Shown here piece after piece: positions 32,461-42,141 of a DNA stretch of 64,000 nucleotides (position 1 is its first letter; each line of letters begins with the position of its first letter). The stretch comes from CSSed11-175R1 sp041685735 (lineage in GTDB: Bacteria > Actinomycetota > Nitriliruptoria > Nitriliruptorales > Nitriliruptoraceae), in NCBI GenBank assembly GCA_041685735.1, contig JAWLFE010000006.1, forward strand, positions 34,722-98,721. The letters are read 5' to 3'. The translations under genes were made by a program, and so were the position numbers. The notes beneath the pieces were generated by a model. It searched no databases and was not told where the DNA came from. It saw only the letters and a list, made by a program, of their open reading frames with translations.

Positions 32461-33943
32461 CGGCGACGTCGTCTGCCGCTGCCGCTTCGGCGGTCCTGGC
32501 GATCTTGCGTGCCATCCCGGGAAAGATGAGCGAATGGAACGGCAGCAGCCCGTACCAGTAGGCCCGACCGAACAGACCACGCGGGTGGAACCGCGCCCGC
32601 TGGCGCAGCACGCTGCCCTCACCGCGGGGCCGGACGGTGAACTCCAACCAGGCTTCACCGGGGAGCCGCATCTCCGCACGGAGGAGGAGCCGATGTGGTG
32701 GCTCCATCGTCTCCACCCGCCAGAAGTCGACCGCCTCACCGACCGCCAGGTCGTGGGGATGGCGTCGACCACGGCGGAGTCCGATCCCGCCGACGAGCTT
32801 GTCGATGAAGCCGCGCAGCTCCCACATCCAGCGCGGGGAGAAGTACCCCGTCGTGCCACCGAGCGTCTTGATCGTGCGGAAGAGCTGGTCGGGTGACGCC
32901 GATGACGCCACGACCTGGTCGTCCGACAGAACCGTGCCGCCCGACCACGTCGGGTCCTCGGGGCGCGGGTCCTCCGGCAACGATCGGGCGCCACCGGGAC
33001 GTCCGGCACTCGCCCAGGTGGTGGCGACATCCAGGTCCTGCACCCGGGTCAGGGCCAGTTCCAGCGCGCGTCGTGGCGGGACGTTGTCGCGAGGGAGCAG
33101 TTCATGGATGCGATCGTCGTCGGCGACGACCTCGTTGACCAGGCTGTCGACCAGCGGTCGCGCCAGACCGGTCGGCAGCGGGGTCACCAGGCCGACCCAC
33201 AGCGACGACAGGCGCGGGGTCAGCACGGGCACCGGCAGGATCACACGTCGGCGCAGGCCGGCGACGTCCGCGTACACGTGCATCAGCTGGCGGTAGGTCA
33301 GGGCGGTCGGGCCACCCACCTCCAGGATCTCACCCGCCGCCTCATCGACCTCGAGGACCGCAACCAGGTAGTACAGCACGTCCCGGATGGCGATCGGCTG
33401 GCACTTGGTGTCGACCCACCGGGGTGTGGTCATGACGGGCAGGACCTCGACGAGGTGGCGCAGCATCTCGAACGATGCGCTGCCCGACCCGATGATGATG
33501 GCCGCCCGGATCTCGGTCACCGGGATCGGGCCGTCCGCGAGGATGCGACCGACCTCCTGGCGTGACCGCAGGTGCTTGGACAACCGCTGATCGGTGTCGT
33601 GACCGAGCCCGCCGAGGTAGACGATGCGTTGCACACCCGCCGCGACCGCCGCGTCCCGCAGGTTCTGCGCCGCGGTCCGGTCACGGGACTCGAAGTCGCC
33701 TTCACCGTCCATCGCGTGGACGAGGTAGTGGATCGCATCGATGCCCGCGCAGGCCTCGTCCAGCGTCGAGGGATCGAGCAGGTCGACGCGCACCACCTCG
33801 ACCTTGTCGCGCCAGGTGCGTGTCGCGAGCTTGTCGGGGGACCGCACAGCACAGCGGACCTCATGGCCGGCAGCCAACAGTTCCGGAACGAGACGCCCAC
33901 CGATGTAGCCGGTGGCGCCGGTGACGAGTACTCGCACGGTCAA
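32435..33943 (-). CDS. NAD(P)-binding SDR fused to DUF2867
   Basis: A 502-residue two-domain protein. The N-terminal atypical/extended SDR begins VRVLVTGATGYIGGRLVPELL (residues 3-23), and continues with IVYLGGLGH and the NmrA-like ITEIRAAIIIGSGSASFEML region to about 330. The C-terminal part (FRTIKTLGGTTGYFSPRWMW, FWRVETMEPPHRLLLRAEMR, residues about 355-500) is a DUF2867/START-like domain. Proteins of this kind are common in Actinomycetota and usually annotated as nucleoside-diphosphate-sugar epimerase-like. Catalytic Y-x3-K is not clear, so a redox or epimerase activity is uncertain. Confidence 0.82.
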   Translation of the reverse strand: MTVRVLVTGATGYIGGRLVPELLAAGHEVRCAVRSPDKLATRTWRDKVEVVRVDLLDPSTLDEACAGIDAIHYLVHAMDGEGDFESRDRTAAQNLRDAAVAAGVQRIVYLGGLGHDTDQRLSKHLRSRQEVGRILADGPIPVTEIRAAIIIGSGSASFEMLRHLVEVLPVMTTPRWVDTKCQPIAIRDVLYYLVAVLEVDEAAGEILEVGGPTALTYRQLMHVYADVAGLRRRVILPVPVLTPRLSSLWVGLVTPLPTGLARPLVDSLVNEVVADDDRIHELLPRDNVPPRRALELALTRVQDLDVATTWASAGRPGGARSLPEDPRPEDPTWSGGTVLSDDQVVASSASPDQLFRTIKTLGGTTGYFSPRWMWELRGFIDKLVGGIGLRRGRRHPHDLAVGEAVDFWRVETMEPPHRLLLRAEMRLPGEAWLEFTVRPRGEGSVLRQRARFHPRGLFGRAYWYGLLPFHSLIFPGMARKIARTAEAAAADDVAVTGPPPRP

Positions 33944-33970
33944 CCTCTCCTCGGTGCGGTTCGCGGGTGA

Positions 33971-35887
33971 TCACCCGTCTGGATGGCCCTGCGGGTCGGT
34001 GCGCTCAGGTGCCAGGACGTCCTGGAGGAACGACACGACGCGCGGGTAGCAGTCCACCCGGTTGGCCAGCTTGGACAGGCCGTGCCCCTCGTCGTCGTAG
34101 ACCCGCAGTTCACACCGCACACCGCGCTCCGTCAGGACCGCATGGATCTGCTCCGCCTCGGACAGCGGGACCCGCGGATCGTTGGCGCCGTGCACGATGA
34201 ACAGTGGGGCCTGCATCGACCCGACCCGGTTGATGGGGGACGCGGCCTCGAGGACATCGCGGTCGTGTTCCAGTGAGCCGTACTCACGTTCACGGAAGGC
34301 ACGACGCCACGCCGAGGTGTTCTGCAGGAACGTCACGAGGTCGCTGATACCGACGATGTCGACACCGGCCGCCCAGCGCTCCGGCTGGAAGGCGAGCCCC
34401 GCCAGCACCATGTAGCCCCCGTACGAACCGCCGTAGAGCGCAGCGCGATCCTGATCCAGGTCGGGCTGCGTCGCCAGCCAGTCGTGCAGCGCCGCCAGGT
34501 CGGCCACCGAGTCCAACCGGCGCTCGACATCGTCGAGGTGCTGGTAGCTGCGGCCATAGCCCGTCGACCCCCGCACGTTCGGAGCGACGACCGCGAAGCC
34601 CTGCGCGACGAGGTACTGGGTGATCGGAGAGAACGAGGGCCGGTACTGGCTCTCCGGACCGCCGTGGATCATGACCACGACCGGAACCGGGGTAGCGGGC
34701 GCATGGTCCCGCGGCCGGAAGACGAACGCCGGCACCTCCAGGCCGTCGAAGGTGGGGAACCGCACCAGGTCAGCGTCGACGAACGTCGCCGGGTCGACGT
34801 CGCCGGGGCTCACGGTCAGCCGGGTGAGCGCACCGTTGTCGGTGTCGTGGCGCCAGGCGTCACCGGGGATCAGCGGTGAGGAGTACGAGAACGACAGGTA
34901 CCGGCCGTCCTTGCTGAACCGGTAGCCACCGGCGACGCCGCGTCCGGGGAGCGGGACGTCCGCGGTGACGGCGAGCGTCCGGGGATCGCGGAGCTCCGCC
35001 CGGCTGATCCCGTCCTGGTTCCAGACCACCAGCAGGTGCCGGCCGGTCCAGTCGATGGCGCAGCCGGTCGACCACCCGGTCTCGATGACCATCTGCCAGG
35101 CCCCGTCGGGCGTGCCCCGCGCGATGCCGCCGAACTCCCGATCGACATCGGTCGAGAAGTAGAAGGCCGAGCCGTCCGGCAACCACGACGGGGTCCCCAC
35201 GCTGGCGCTGCCGTCGTGCGGAGCGAGTTCGATCACGGCCGGATGATCGTGGCCCGCCACCTCGCCGTCCGCGAGGGCTTCGAGGTCGAGGAGCCGCACC
35301 TGGTTGTCACCGGCCCGGGTCGTGAGTTCGCTGATCGCGAGGTACCGGCCATCGGGCGAGAACCCTCCCGGACCCGTCCATCCGCCGGTCGCGTAGACGC
35401 ACCGCTCCTCACCGGTCGCGAGGTCCCGGATCCAGGTGTCGAACGCGACCCCGTCGCCCCGGTTGGTGGCGTACGCCAGGAACCGACCATCACGGGTGAC
35501 CCCACCTGGTCGGTGGATGCGCTCCTCGTCGATCACCAGTGGATCGAGATCCTCGGGCCCCTGCAGCGGCGCGTCGGGATCGTGGGGGGTGGTGAACAGC
35601 TGCGTACGTTCGTTGCCGCCCGCATCGGTGGCCAGCAGCAGCCGATGGCCGCCACCGCCCATGGCGTCAGCCGGGAGGTAGCCCGCGCCGATCGGTTCCA
35701 CGAACGACGTCACCGGGACCAGCGACTCCGCTGGCTGCGGCAGCACCTCGACGTCCTTGAGGTCGAGCCGGTGGACCTGATGGGTGCCCGGCAGGTCGGA
35801 CGAGATGAGCAGGTGCCGCCCGTCCGGAGACCAACTCGTGGGTGACGCGGTCCGGATCTGCAGGTAGGCGGTGATGTCGGCGTCCAC
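33971..35887 (-). CDS. S9-family prolyl oligopeptidase-like serine peptidase
   Basis: A 638-residue cytosolic peptidase. An N-terminal beta-propeller (TSWSPDGRHLLI, GFSPDGRYLAIS, and similar WD-like blades, residues 1-370) is followed by an alpha/beta-hydrolase domain. The nucleophile elbow is YGGSYGGYMVLAG, the acid lies in GANDPRVPLSEAEQI, and the His in YDDEGHGLSKLANRV. The GTG at 35887 has AGGAG 5 bases upstream; extra codons up to 35974 look spurious. It ends 27 bases beyond the SDR gene start and is divergent from the META lipoprotein gene. Confidence 0.9.
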   Translation of the reverse strand: MDADITAYLQIRTASPTSWSPDGRHLLISSDLPGTHQVHRLDLKDVEVLPQPAESLVPVTSFVEPIGAGYLPADAMGGGGHRLLLATDAGGNERTQLFTTPHDPDAPLQGPEDLDPLVIDEERIHRPGGVTRDGRFLAYATNRGDGVAFDTWIRDLATGEERCVYATGGWTGPGGFSPDGRYLAISELTTRAGDNQVRLLDLEALADGEVAGHDHPAVIELAPHDGSASVGTPSWLPDGSAFYFSTDVDREFGGIARGTPDGAWQMVIETGWSTGCAIDWTGRHLLVVWNQDGISRAELRDPRTLAVTADVPLPGRGVAGGYRFSKDGRYLSFSYSSPLIPGDAWRHDTDNGALTRLTVSPGDVDPATFVDADLVRFPTFDGLEVPAFVFRPRDHAPATPVPVVVMIHGGPESQYRPSFSPITQYLVAQGFAVVAPNVRGSTGYGRSYQHLDDVERRLDSVADLAALHDWLATQPDLDQDRAALYGGSYGGYMVLAGLAFQPERWAAGVDIVGISDLVTFLQNTSAWRRAFREREYGSLEHDRDVLEAASPINRVGSMQAPLFIVHGANDPRVPLSEAEQIHAVLTERGVRCELRVYDDEGHGLSKLANRVDCYPRVVSFLQDVLAPERTDPQGHPDG

Positions 35888-35974
35888 GGAACTCCTGTCG
35901 GACGAGCGTCGGTCGCGGCACCCCAGTGTGGCAGGCCCGGGAACCAACGCCGACCGGTCAACGTCCAACCGCAC

Positions 35975-36493
35975 ATGGACACGAACATGACACCCCCCGA
36001 ACCGACCCGATCGACGCGCCCGGCTGGACGCAACCCGATCCGCCGAACATCGTGGCTCCTGCTGATCGCGGTGCTCCTGCTCACCGCGTGCGGTGGCGCG
36101 AGCGGACCGAGCAGCGGACCCGCGAGCTCCGACGGCGACTGGGTGCTGCGGTCAGGCACCGTCGGGAGCGCCGACGTGCCGATCGTCGACGGGTACGACA
36201 TCACCCTGACGGTCGACGGCGACGACTGGGGCGGGACCGCCGCCTGCAACTCCTACGGCGGCACCGCCCGGGTCGACGGATCGCAGGTCAGCGTCACCGA
36301 GGTCTTCCAGACCGAGATGGCGTGCCCGGAGGACGGCGTCATGGACTCCGAGGCGCAGTACCTGGAGGCCTTCCGACAGGTCAGCAGCCTCGAGGTGGCG
36401 GACGACCGACTCGTGTTACGTGACGACGCCAGCGACACGGAACTGGTCTACGACCGGATCGCACCGACCGAGGATGCCGCCGCGTCCGGGTGA
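35975..36493 (+). CDS. META-domain (HslJ-like) lipoprotein
   Basis: A 172-residue secreted protein. A signal peptide with lipobox (LLLIAVLLLTACGG, lipidated Cys near residue 39) is followed by a short Ser/Gly linker and a META domain (about 58-165: GGTAACNSYGGTARV with EMACPEDGVMDSEAQYLEAF). META proteins are small beta-rich envelope proteins linked with stress or antibiotic tolerance. A long positively charged N-region precedes the hydrophobic core. Two Cys in the domain could form a disulfide. Confidence 0.88.
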   Translation: MDTNMTPPEPTRSTRPAGRNPIRRTSWLLLIAVLLLTACGGASGPSSGPASSDGDWVLRSGTVGSADVPIVDGYDITLTVDGDDWGGTAACNSYGGTARVDGSQVSVTEVFQTEMACPEDGVMDSEAQYLEAFRQVSSLEVADDRLVLRDDASDTELVYDRIAPTEDAAASG

Positions 36494-36551
36494 CCCGCAC
36501 GGCGATCCATGGCACTAGCGTGCCGGGGACGCCGACACGGACGGGCACCCG

Positions 36552-37484
36552 ATGCAGAGCACGACGTTCAGCCTCCAGGCCAGTGACGGTCTGGCGGTCC
36601 ACACCTACCGCTGGCTGCCGGACGGCGCGGTGCGGGGGGCCGTGCAGATCGCGCACGGCATGGCCGAGCACGCGGCACGCTACGAGCACGTCGCCGAGGC
36701 TCTGACCACAGCGGGCTACGCCGTCTACGCCAACGACCACCGCGGTCACGGCAGGACGGCGGTCACCGAGGATGAGCTCGGCTTCTTCGCCGCCTCGCGG
36801 GGGTGGGCCACGGTCCTCGACGACCTGTACCGCCTGCACCAGCACATCCGCGGCGAGCACCCGGACGTGCCGGTCTTCCTGTTCGGTCACAGCATGGGAT
36901 CATGGCTGACCCAGCAGTTCCTGTTCACCTTCCCCGGGGCGGTCGATGGTGCCGTGCTCTCCGGATCTACCCGGCATACGGCAGCCGCGGTCGAAGGTGG
37001 CGCGGTACTCGCCCGGGCCGAGTTGGCCCGGATCGGCCCGCACGGACGCAGCCCCCTGCTCAACCTCGCCGCCGTCGGGACGTACAACAAGGCGTTCGCC
37101 CCGATCCGAACCGAGTTCGACTGGCTGTCACGCGACGAAGCCGCGGTCGACGCCTACATCGACGATCCCCGCTGCGGCTTCCTGTTGACGACCCGGATGT
37201 GGCTCGACATCACCAGTGGCCTGCGGGTGATCCGGCAGACCGAGCGGCTGCTGGAGGTCCCACCGTTCCTACCCATCTACGTGTTCGCCGGCGATCAGGA
37301 CCCCGCTGGGGATGCCGGCGTCGGCGTGCAGCGGCTGGTCGATGCCTACGAGCAAGCGGGTCTGGCCAACGTGACCCTCCGGCTGTATCCAGGGGGGCGG
37401 CACGAGATGGTCAACGAGATCAACCGCGACGAGGTCATCGGCGACCTCACCACCTGGCTGGACGCGGTCACCGCCGGACGCTGA
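36552..37484 (+). CDS. Monoacylglycerol-lipase-like alpha/beta hydrolase
   Basis: A 310-residue serine hydrolase of the lysophospholipase/monoacylglycerol lipase group. Features are VQIAHGMAEHAARYEHVAEAL (oxyanion region), VYANDHRGHGRTA, the nucleophile elbow VFLFGHSMGSWLTQQF, the acid in YVFAGDQDPAGDAG, and the His in YPGGRHEMVNEINRD. The order and spacing fit the family, so esterase activity on lysolipids or monoglycerides is likely. No signal peptide. It follows the META lipoprotein gene by 58 bases. Confidence 0.9.
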   Translation: MQSTTFSLQASDGLAVHTYRWLPDGAVRGAVQIAHGMAEHAARYEHVAEALTTAGYAVYANDHRGHGRTAVTEDELGFFAASRGWATVLDDLYRLHQHIRGEHPDVPVFLFGHSMGSWLTQQFLFTFPGAVDGAVLSGSTRHTAAAVEGGAVLARAELARIGPHGRSPLLNLAAVGTYNKAFAPIRTEFDWLSRDEAAVDAYIDDPRCGFLLTTRMWLDITSGLRVIRQTERLLEVPPFLPIYVFAGDQDPAGDAGVGVQRLVDAYEQAGLANVTLRLYPGGRHEMVNEINRDEVIGDLTTWLDAVTAGR

Positions 37485-37529
37485 GCGGGGATCGGTGTCC
37501 GGACCGGAGTGCCGGATCCCACGCGGTGA

Positions 37530-38984
37530 TCAGGACGGGCTCGACGTCCGGGCTGCGAGCATGCCTTCGCAACTGCGCACGACCACGCGTGCGACCTCCC
37601 GGACCCCACGACTGGACAACGGGCCTTCCTGCCGACGACGCCACATGGCGACCGCGTCGTTGAGGGCGGCGACGACCTGGGGCTCGGTCGCGGTCGCCGG
37701 CAGACCGAGTCGGTCGGTCACGGTCGGGCCCTCGGCACCGAGCAGTCGCTCCACCTCAACCCGATCGGCCGCCCCGAGCGTGATCGCACCGCTGCGCAAC
37801 TGCTTCAGCAGCGACAGCTCGGCCAGCTCGTGCGCGTTGGACTCCGCGCGTTCGATCTCCCGAGCGAGCCGCTGGGCATCGACCTGCCCCGACGTCGACA
37901 GCAGCTGGCGCAACTGCCCCAGCGCGGCGTGGTGGCCGGGAGGCGTCAGATCGGCCACGGGCACCAGATCCTGCGGCTGTGGCTCGACGACCGGTCGTGC
38001 CCCGCGGACCGTGGCGCGTGGGTGCACGCGCTCGGTGTTCGTCGGCGCGGTCGGCCGTGGCGTCTCACGTTCGGTGAGCGCCGCGATGCGACCACCGAGC
38101 ACCGCGCGGATGCCGGCGCGTTCGAGCCACCCGCGACCGAACGCTGCGGTGGCCGCATCCGCGAGCGCGACCGCGAAGGCCGTGGCCGTCTGGAAGCGGT
38201 CGCCGGGGGCGGTCTGCAGCGTGCGCATCACCACGGGCGCCAGCGCGGCGGGCACGTCGGGCGCGACCGTGGACAGGTCGATCGGGGACTCGTTCACACG
38301 CTGGTAGAGCACAGCGAGCGGCGAGTCGAGCTCCTCGAAGGGCAGCCGACCCGACAGCATCTCGTAGAACGTGACGCCCAGCGCGTACAGGTCGGTCGAC
38401 GGCGTGACCTCCGTGCCCGTCGCCTGCTCCGGCGCCATGTAGGCGGGCGTGCCGAGGATCTCGCCCGCGCTGGTCGCCATCGTCCGACCGCCGGCGAGGA
38501 CCTTGGCGATACCGAAGTCCGCGACCTTCAGCAGCGCCCCGTCGCCGGAGAACAGCAGGTTGTCCGGCTTGATGTCCCGATGGAGGACACCCTGTTCATG
38601 GGCGTACTGGAGCGCGGCGGCGGTGACCAGGGCGATCGCGCAGGCCGTCTCCACCCGCAGACCCTCGTCGACGAACCGGCTCCAGGCCGTCCCACCCGAC
38701 AGCTTCTCCATGACGAGCAGGCACAGCCCTTCCCGCTCGACGAAGTCGTAGACGGGGACGATGTGCGGATGGTCGAGCGACCCGAGCAGACGAGCCTCGG
38801 CCACGAAGCGGGACCGCACCTCCGCATCCGCGGCGAAGGCGGGCGGCAGCTGCTTGAGCGCGACCTCGCGCCGCAGCTGTCGGTGTCGTCCCTCGAGGAC
38901 GATGCCCCAGGCACCCCGGCCGAGCTCGGCACCGATGTCGTAGGCCGGCAGCGCGGCGGCGACGGCTGCTGGCTCGAGGCTCAC
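37530..38984 (-). CDS. Serine/threonine protein kinase (PknB-like catalytic domain, soluble)
   Basis: A 484-residue Hanks-type kinase. In order: the glycine loop GAELGRGAWGIVLEG, the ATP lysine in VALKQLPP, the catalytic loop LHRDIKPDNLLF, ADFGIAKVL, and the activation end GTPAYMAPEQATG (domain about 15-275). The C-terminal 200 residues are Pro-rich and then helical, with no membrane helix or PASTA repeats, so it is probably cytosolic. Its ATG at 38984 overlaps the stop of the Hsp70-family gene (ATGA), so the two are co-translated and likely act in one pathway. Confidence 0.92.
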   Translation of the reverse strand: MSLEPAAVAAALPAYDIGAELGRGAWGIVLEGRHRQLRREVALKQLPPAFAADAEVRSRFVAEARLLGSLDHPHIVPVYDFVEREGLCLLVMEKLSGGTAWSRFVDEGLRVETACAIALVTAAALQYAHEQGVLHRDIKPDNLLFSGDGALLKVADFGIAKVLAGGRTMATSAGEILGTPAYMAPEQATGTEVTPSTDLYALGVTFYEMLSGRLPFEELDSPLAVLYQRVNESPIDLSTVAPDVPAALAPVVMRTLQTAPGDRFQTATAFAVALADAATAAFGRGWLERAGIRAVLGGRIAALTERETPRPTAPTNTERVHPRATVRGARPVVEPQPQDLVPVADLTPPGHHAALGQLRQLLSTSGQVDAQRLAREIERAESNAHELAELSLLKQLRSGAITLGAADRVEVERLLGAEGPTVTDRLGLPATATEPQVVAALNDAVAMWRRRQEGPLSSRGVREVARVVVRSCEGMLAARTSSPS

Positions 38985-41561
38985 GGGTACTCGGGAACGG
39001 GCAGGCAGTGGTAGTTGGTCGGATCGATCACCGCGTGGTCCTGATCCGCGACCGTCACACAGAGTCCCCCGGCGTCCTCTGGCCGGTTCGCCAGTGACAG
39101 CTCACCGCTCGGAACGAAGGGGATCTGGTCGGTGAGCTCCCAGGGTGCCTGCTCGACATCGAAGTCCGCGTGGTTGGTCCCCACCTGCTCCGTGAAGTAG
39201 GAGTCCCAGTAGAAGTGGGCGTGCTCCCCCGCAACGTCGGGTTCGAACCCGTCGGGTTCCCAGTCGATCCACAGCTCGTCATCCTGGATGCGCACCTCGG
39301 TCATCTCGATGCACAGACCATCGGAGCAGAACGGCACCAGGTGCCCCTCCTCGGGCAGGGCGACACAGTGGCTGTTCTGCGGGTAGATGACCGCATGGTT
39401 GCGATCACCAACGGTCGCGCACAGGCCCTGTGCGTCATGTGGGCGGTTGGTCAACGCGAGCTCGTCGGCGGCCACGAACGGCTGGTCCGCAGTCAGCTCC
39501 CACGGTGCCTGCTCGACCCCCCGCGCATCGGCGTTGCTCCCGACCTGCGCAGCGTCGTAGACGTCCCAGTAGAAGTGCGCGTGCCAGTCGGTCACGTCCG
39601 GGTCGAAGTTCACCGGATCCCATCCCACGGTCAGCGCACCGTCGTCATCGACCCGGGCCTGCCGGATCGCGATACACAGCGACCCGTCACACCGGTAGTT
39701 CGGGTCATCGGTCGGTTCGGCGACCGCGACCTCCTCCAGGTCGTCAGCACCGTCGTCCGCGCCGTCCTCGGCTGGCTCCTCCTCGACCGGGGGCTCGACC
39801 TCCGGCTCATCCTCCTCCGGGTCGTCAGCGGCGACGGGCTCCACCGGGTCGTCGCCGCCGGTGAGGAACGTGACCGCACCGATGACCGCGATCAGTAGGA
39901 CCGCTGCGGCGACCCCGAACCTCGCGGGGCGCCGTGCGAACCACCCGCCGCGGCCGGGGTCATCGTCCGTCCCGCCCACGGGCGGCTCACCCGCGCCGTT
40001 GCCGTCGACGGGGATCGGCCCCGGGGCCATGACGGTCCGATCGTCACGGCCGCCTGAGGGCGCGGTCGGTTCCGGTCCCGGGTCCCCAGCGGCAGGTGGT
40101 GACGTCGATGGGTCGGGAGCCGGTGTCAGCGGCTCGGAGGCCGGTGTCGGCGGCTCGGGAGCCGGTGTCGGCGGCTCGGGAGCCGGTGTCGGCGGCTCGG
40201 AGGCCGGTGTCGGCGGCTCGGAGGCCGGTGTCGGCGGAGCGGGGGTCGGACGTGGAGCCACGACGTCGATCCGGACGGGANNNNNNNNNNNNNNNNNNNN
40301 NNNNNNNNNNNNNNNNNNNNNNNNNNNNNNNNNNNNNNNNNNNNNNNNNNNNNNNNNNNNNNNNNNNNNNNNNNNNNNNNGCCGGTGTCGGCGGCTCGGA
40401 GGCCGGTGTCGGCGGCTCGGAGGCCGGTGTCGGCGGAGCGGGGGTCGGACGTGGAGCCACGACGTCGATCCGGACGGGATCGGCGCCTTGGGACCGGGTG
40501 ACGGTCTCCTCGGCGGCCAGGGCCGTACCCAGGACGATCGAGTGCTTCGGATGCGCGTCGACCGCGACCGGCCGGCCGAGTTCGTCGCTGACCAGGTCGG
40601 CGACCAGCGGTATCCGCGACGACCCACCGACGAGCAGCACCGCGTCGATCTCACCCGGCTGGACCTGCGCTGATCGCAGGCAGCGGTGGAGCGCCTCGAT
40701 GGTCTGGCCGAGGACGGGACGGATCATCTCCTCCAACTGCTCCCGGGTCAGCGTGACCTGGGTCTGCCGGTTCGGCAGGAGGACCGGGATGCTGACCTCG
40801 ACATCCCCGGAGAGCGCCTCCTTGGCGTCGACACACTCCTGGCGGAGCCGGGCGGCGGCCGCAACCGTCATGGGGTCGTGCGGATCGAGTTCCTCGATGG
40901 CACCGTCCAGGGAGGTCCGGACATGCTCGAAGACGGCTTCATCGATGTCGATGCCCCCCAGGTGCTCGATGCCCTCCGGCGAGCCCAGGATGTCGAACCC
41001 GACCTCGGTCCGGCGCACGATCGCCGCGTCGAATGTCCCGCCGCCGAGGTCGTAGACGGCCACCGTCTGTCCGGGCTCCATCTGAGCGACGGATGCGTAG
41101 TAGGCCGCCGCGGCCTCCGGTTCCGTGATGGTCGTGGCATCGGAGACGTCCGCCAGCCGGACGGTCTGCTCGAACAGGTCGAGCTTGTAGGGGCCCCAGT
41201 TGGCGGGGTGGCTCACCGCGACGTGCTCGGGGGCCTGCCCCAGTTGTTCGGTGACCCGATCGACCACCCACCGCAGCACGTGCGCCATCAGGGACTGGGG
41301 CGACATCGGGCTCCCGCCCAGGAGAAGCGGTGCGCTGTCGCCCATCCGCCGCTTGAACTCACGGGCGACCCGGCTCGGGTCGCTCATGGCGCGTCGGGTG
41401 GCGGCCTCACCGATGAGCAGATCGCCATCGTCACGCAGGTAGACCACGGACGGGATCACCGAGGAGCGGTTGCCCAGGGGGATGACCTCGGCCCGCCCCT
41501 GATCGACCACGGCGGCCGACGTGAAGGTCGTCCCGAGATCCACCCCCAAGAGGTACCCCAC
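38981..41561 (-). CDS. Transmembrane Hsp70-family protein with duplicated extracytoplasmic domain (interrupted by an assembly gap)
   Basis: The frame is split by 100 N, but the 99 bases on either side of the gap are identical; collapsing them gives one continuous frame of 793 codons. Domains: Hsp70 nucleotide-binding domain (1-about 365; GVDLGTTFTSAAVV, AVYDLGGGTFDAAIV, VLLVGGSSRIPLV), a Pro-rich linker of 7-residue repeats (PPTPASE/PPTPAPE), a basic stop and a membrane helix near 480-500 (FGVAAAVLLIAVIGAVTFL), then an acidic linker. Two copies of a roughly 110-residue extracytoplasmic domain end the protein, each with HAHFYWD, VEQAPWEL and several cysteines. There is no Hsp70 peptide-binding domain. 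Coupled to the kinase gene downstream. Function unknown. Confidence 0.85.
40117..40245. repeat. 21-bp coding tandem repeats (about six units)
   Basis: Units close to GCCGGTGTCGGCGGCTCGGGA repeat head to tail within the Hsp70-family gene and encode the 7-residue Pro-rich unit. The repeat run reappears on the far side of the N gap. This is the probable reason the assembly broke here; the true copy number is not known. Confidence 0.85.
40281..40380. other. Scaffold gap (100 N) between overlapping contig ends
   Basis: The run of exactly 100 N is a standard scaffold filler. Bases 40182-40280 and 40381-40479 are identical over 99 bases, so the two contigs overlap rather than being separated. The frame on both sides becomes continuous when one copy and the N run are removed (199 bases). 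Confidence 0.9.
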
Positions 41562-41725
41562 GCCCGCCTCCTCACACCGGCAAGGACCGACACACCGTCA
41601 CGATCGGACCCGGGTCGACCACAGCCCGTCGCTGGTCGGTCGGGTCCTGTGCAGTCTGCGTCATCGACCGGATGATGTCGAGGGCCAGCTCCCACGACGC
41701 CACGCGGCGGGTCCGCTCCGACCGG

Positions 41726-42130
41726 TCAGTCCGCTTCGCCAGCGTCCCAGGGCAGCAACGTCCCGGCCTCGTCGGCGACCCAGGATGCTTCGGTGCCATC
41801 GTGGTCATCGAACAGCGGCTCGAGCTGCGGGTAGCGGTCGATGAGCCACGACAGCGACGGCAGGCGGATGAGGTCCGGGTCAGACAGTTCGTCCTCGGAC
41901 TCGTCTCCGACGAAGATCTCCCACCCGGTCACGATCCGCCCGTCGCCGAGTTCGTCACCGTGGTGGTCCGGGTCGAAGGCAACCGCACCGACATCGGTGG
42001 CGTCGTCGTCGACCAGCCGGGCGCTGACGAAGGCCGCATAGTTGTCGCGGGGCTCGCTGCCGTCCGGGATCCGGCGTCCGTCGGACGGACCACCGGCGGG
42101 TCCTCCGTTGGTCGCGCTGTTGGTATCCAT
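41726..42130 (-). CDS. DUF2185/Imm33-like protein
   Basis: A 134-residue acidic protein. The segment GWEIFVGDESEDELSDPDLI followed by LSWLIDRYPQLEPLFD resembles DUF2185 (also found as an Imm33-type immunity domain). No toxin gene is nearby. It lies between ettA (11-base gap) and the Hsp70-family gene. The N-terminal 25 residues are Gly/Ser-rich. The family match is by pattern only. Confidence 0.6.
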   Translation of the reverse strand: MDTNSATNGGPAGGPSDGRRIPDGSEPRDNYAAFVSARLVDDDATDVGAVAFDPDHHGDELGDGRIVTGWEIFVGDESEDELSDPDLIRLPSLSWLIDRYPQLEPLFDDHDGTEASWVADEAGTLLPWDAGEAD

Positions 42131-42141
42131 CGTTCGCTCCC

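Noticed and set aside
40044..41561. Two separate genes at the N gap, one an Hsp70 lacking its C-terminus
   Set aside because: The 99-base duplication around the gap and the restored frame show one gene.
41572..41808. Small gene between the Hsp70-family and DUF2185-like genes
   Set aside because: Overlaps the DUF2185-like gene in another frame, no ribosome site, and composition is not protein-like.
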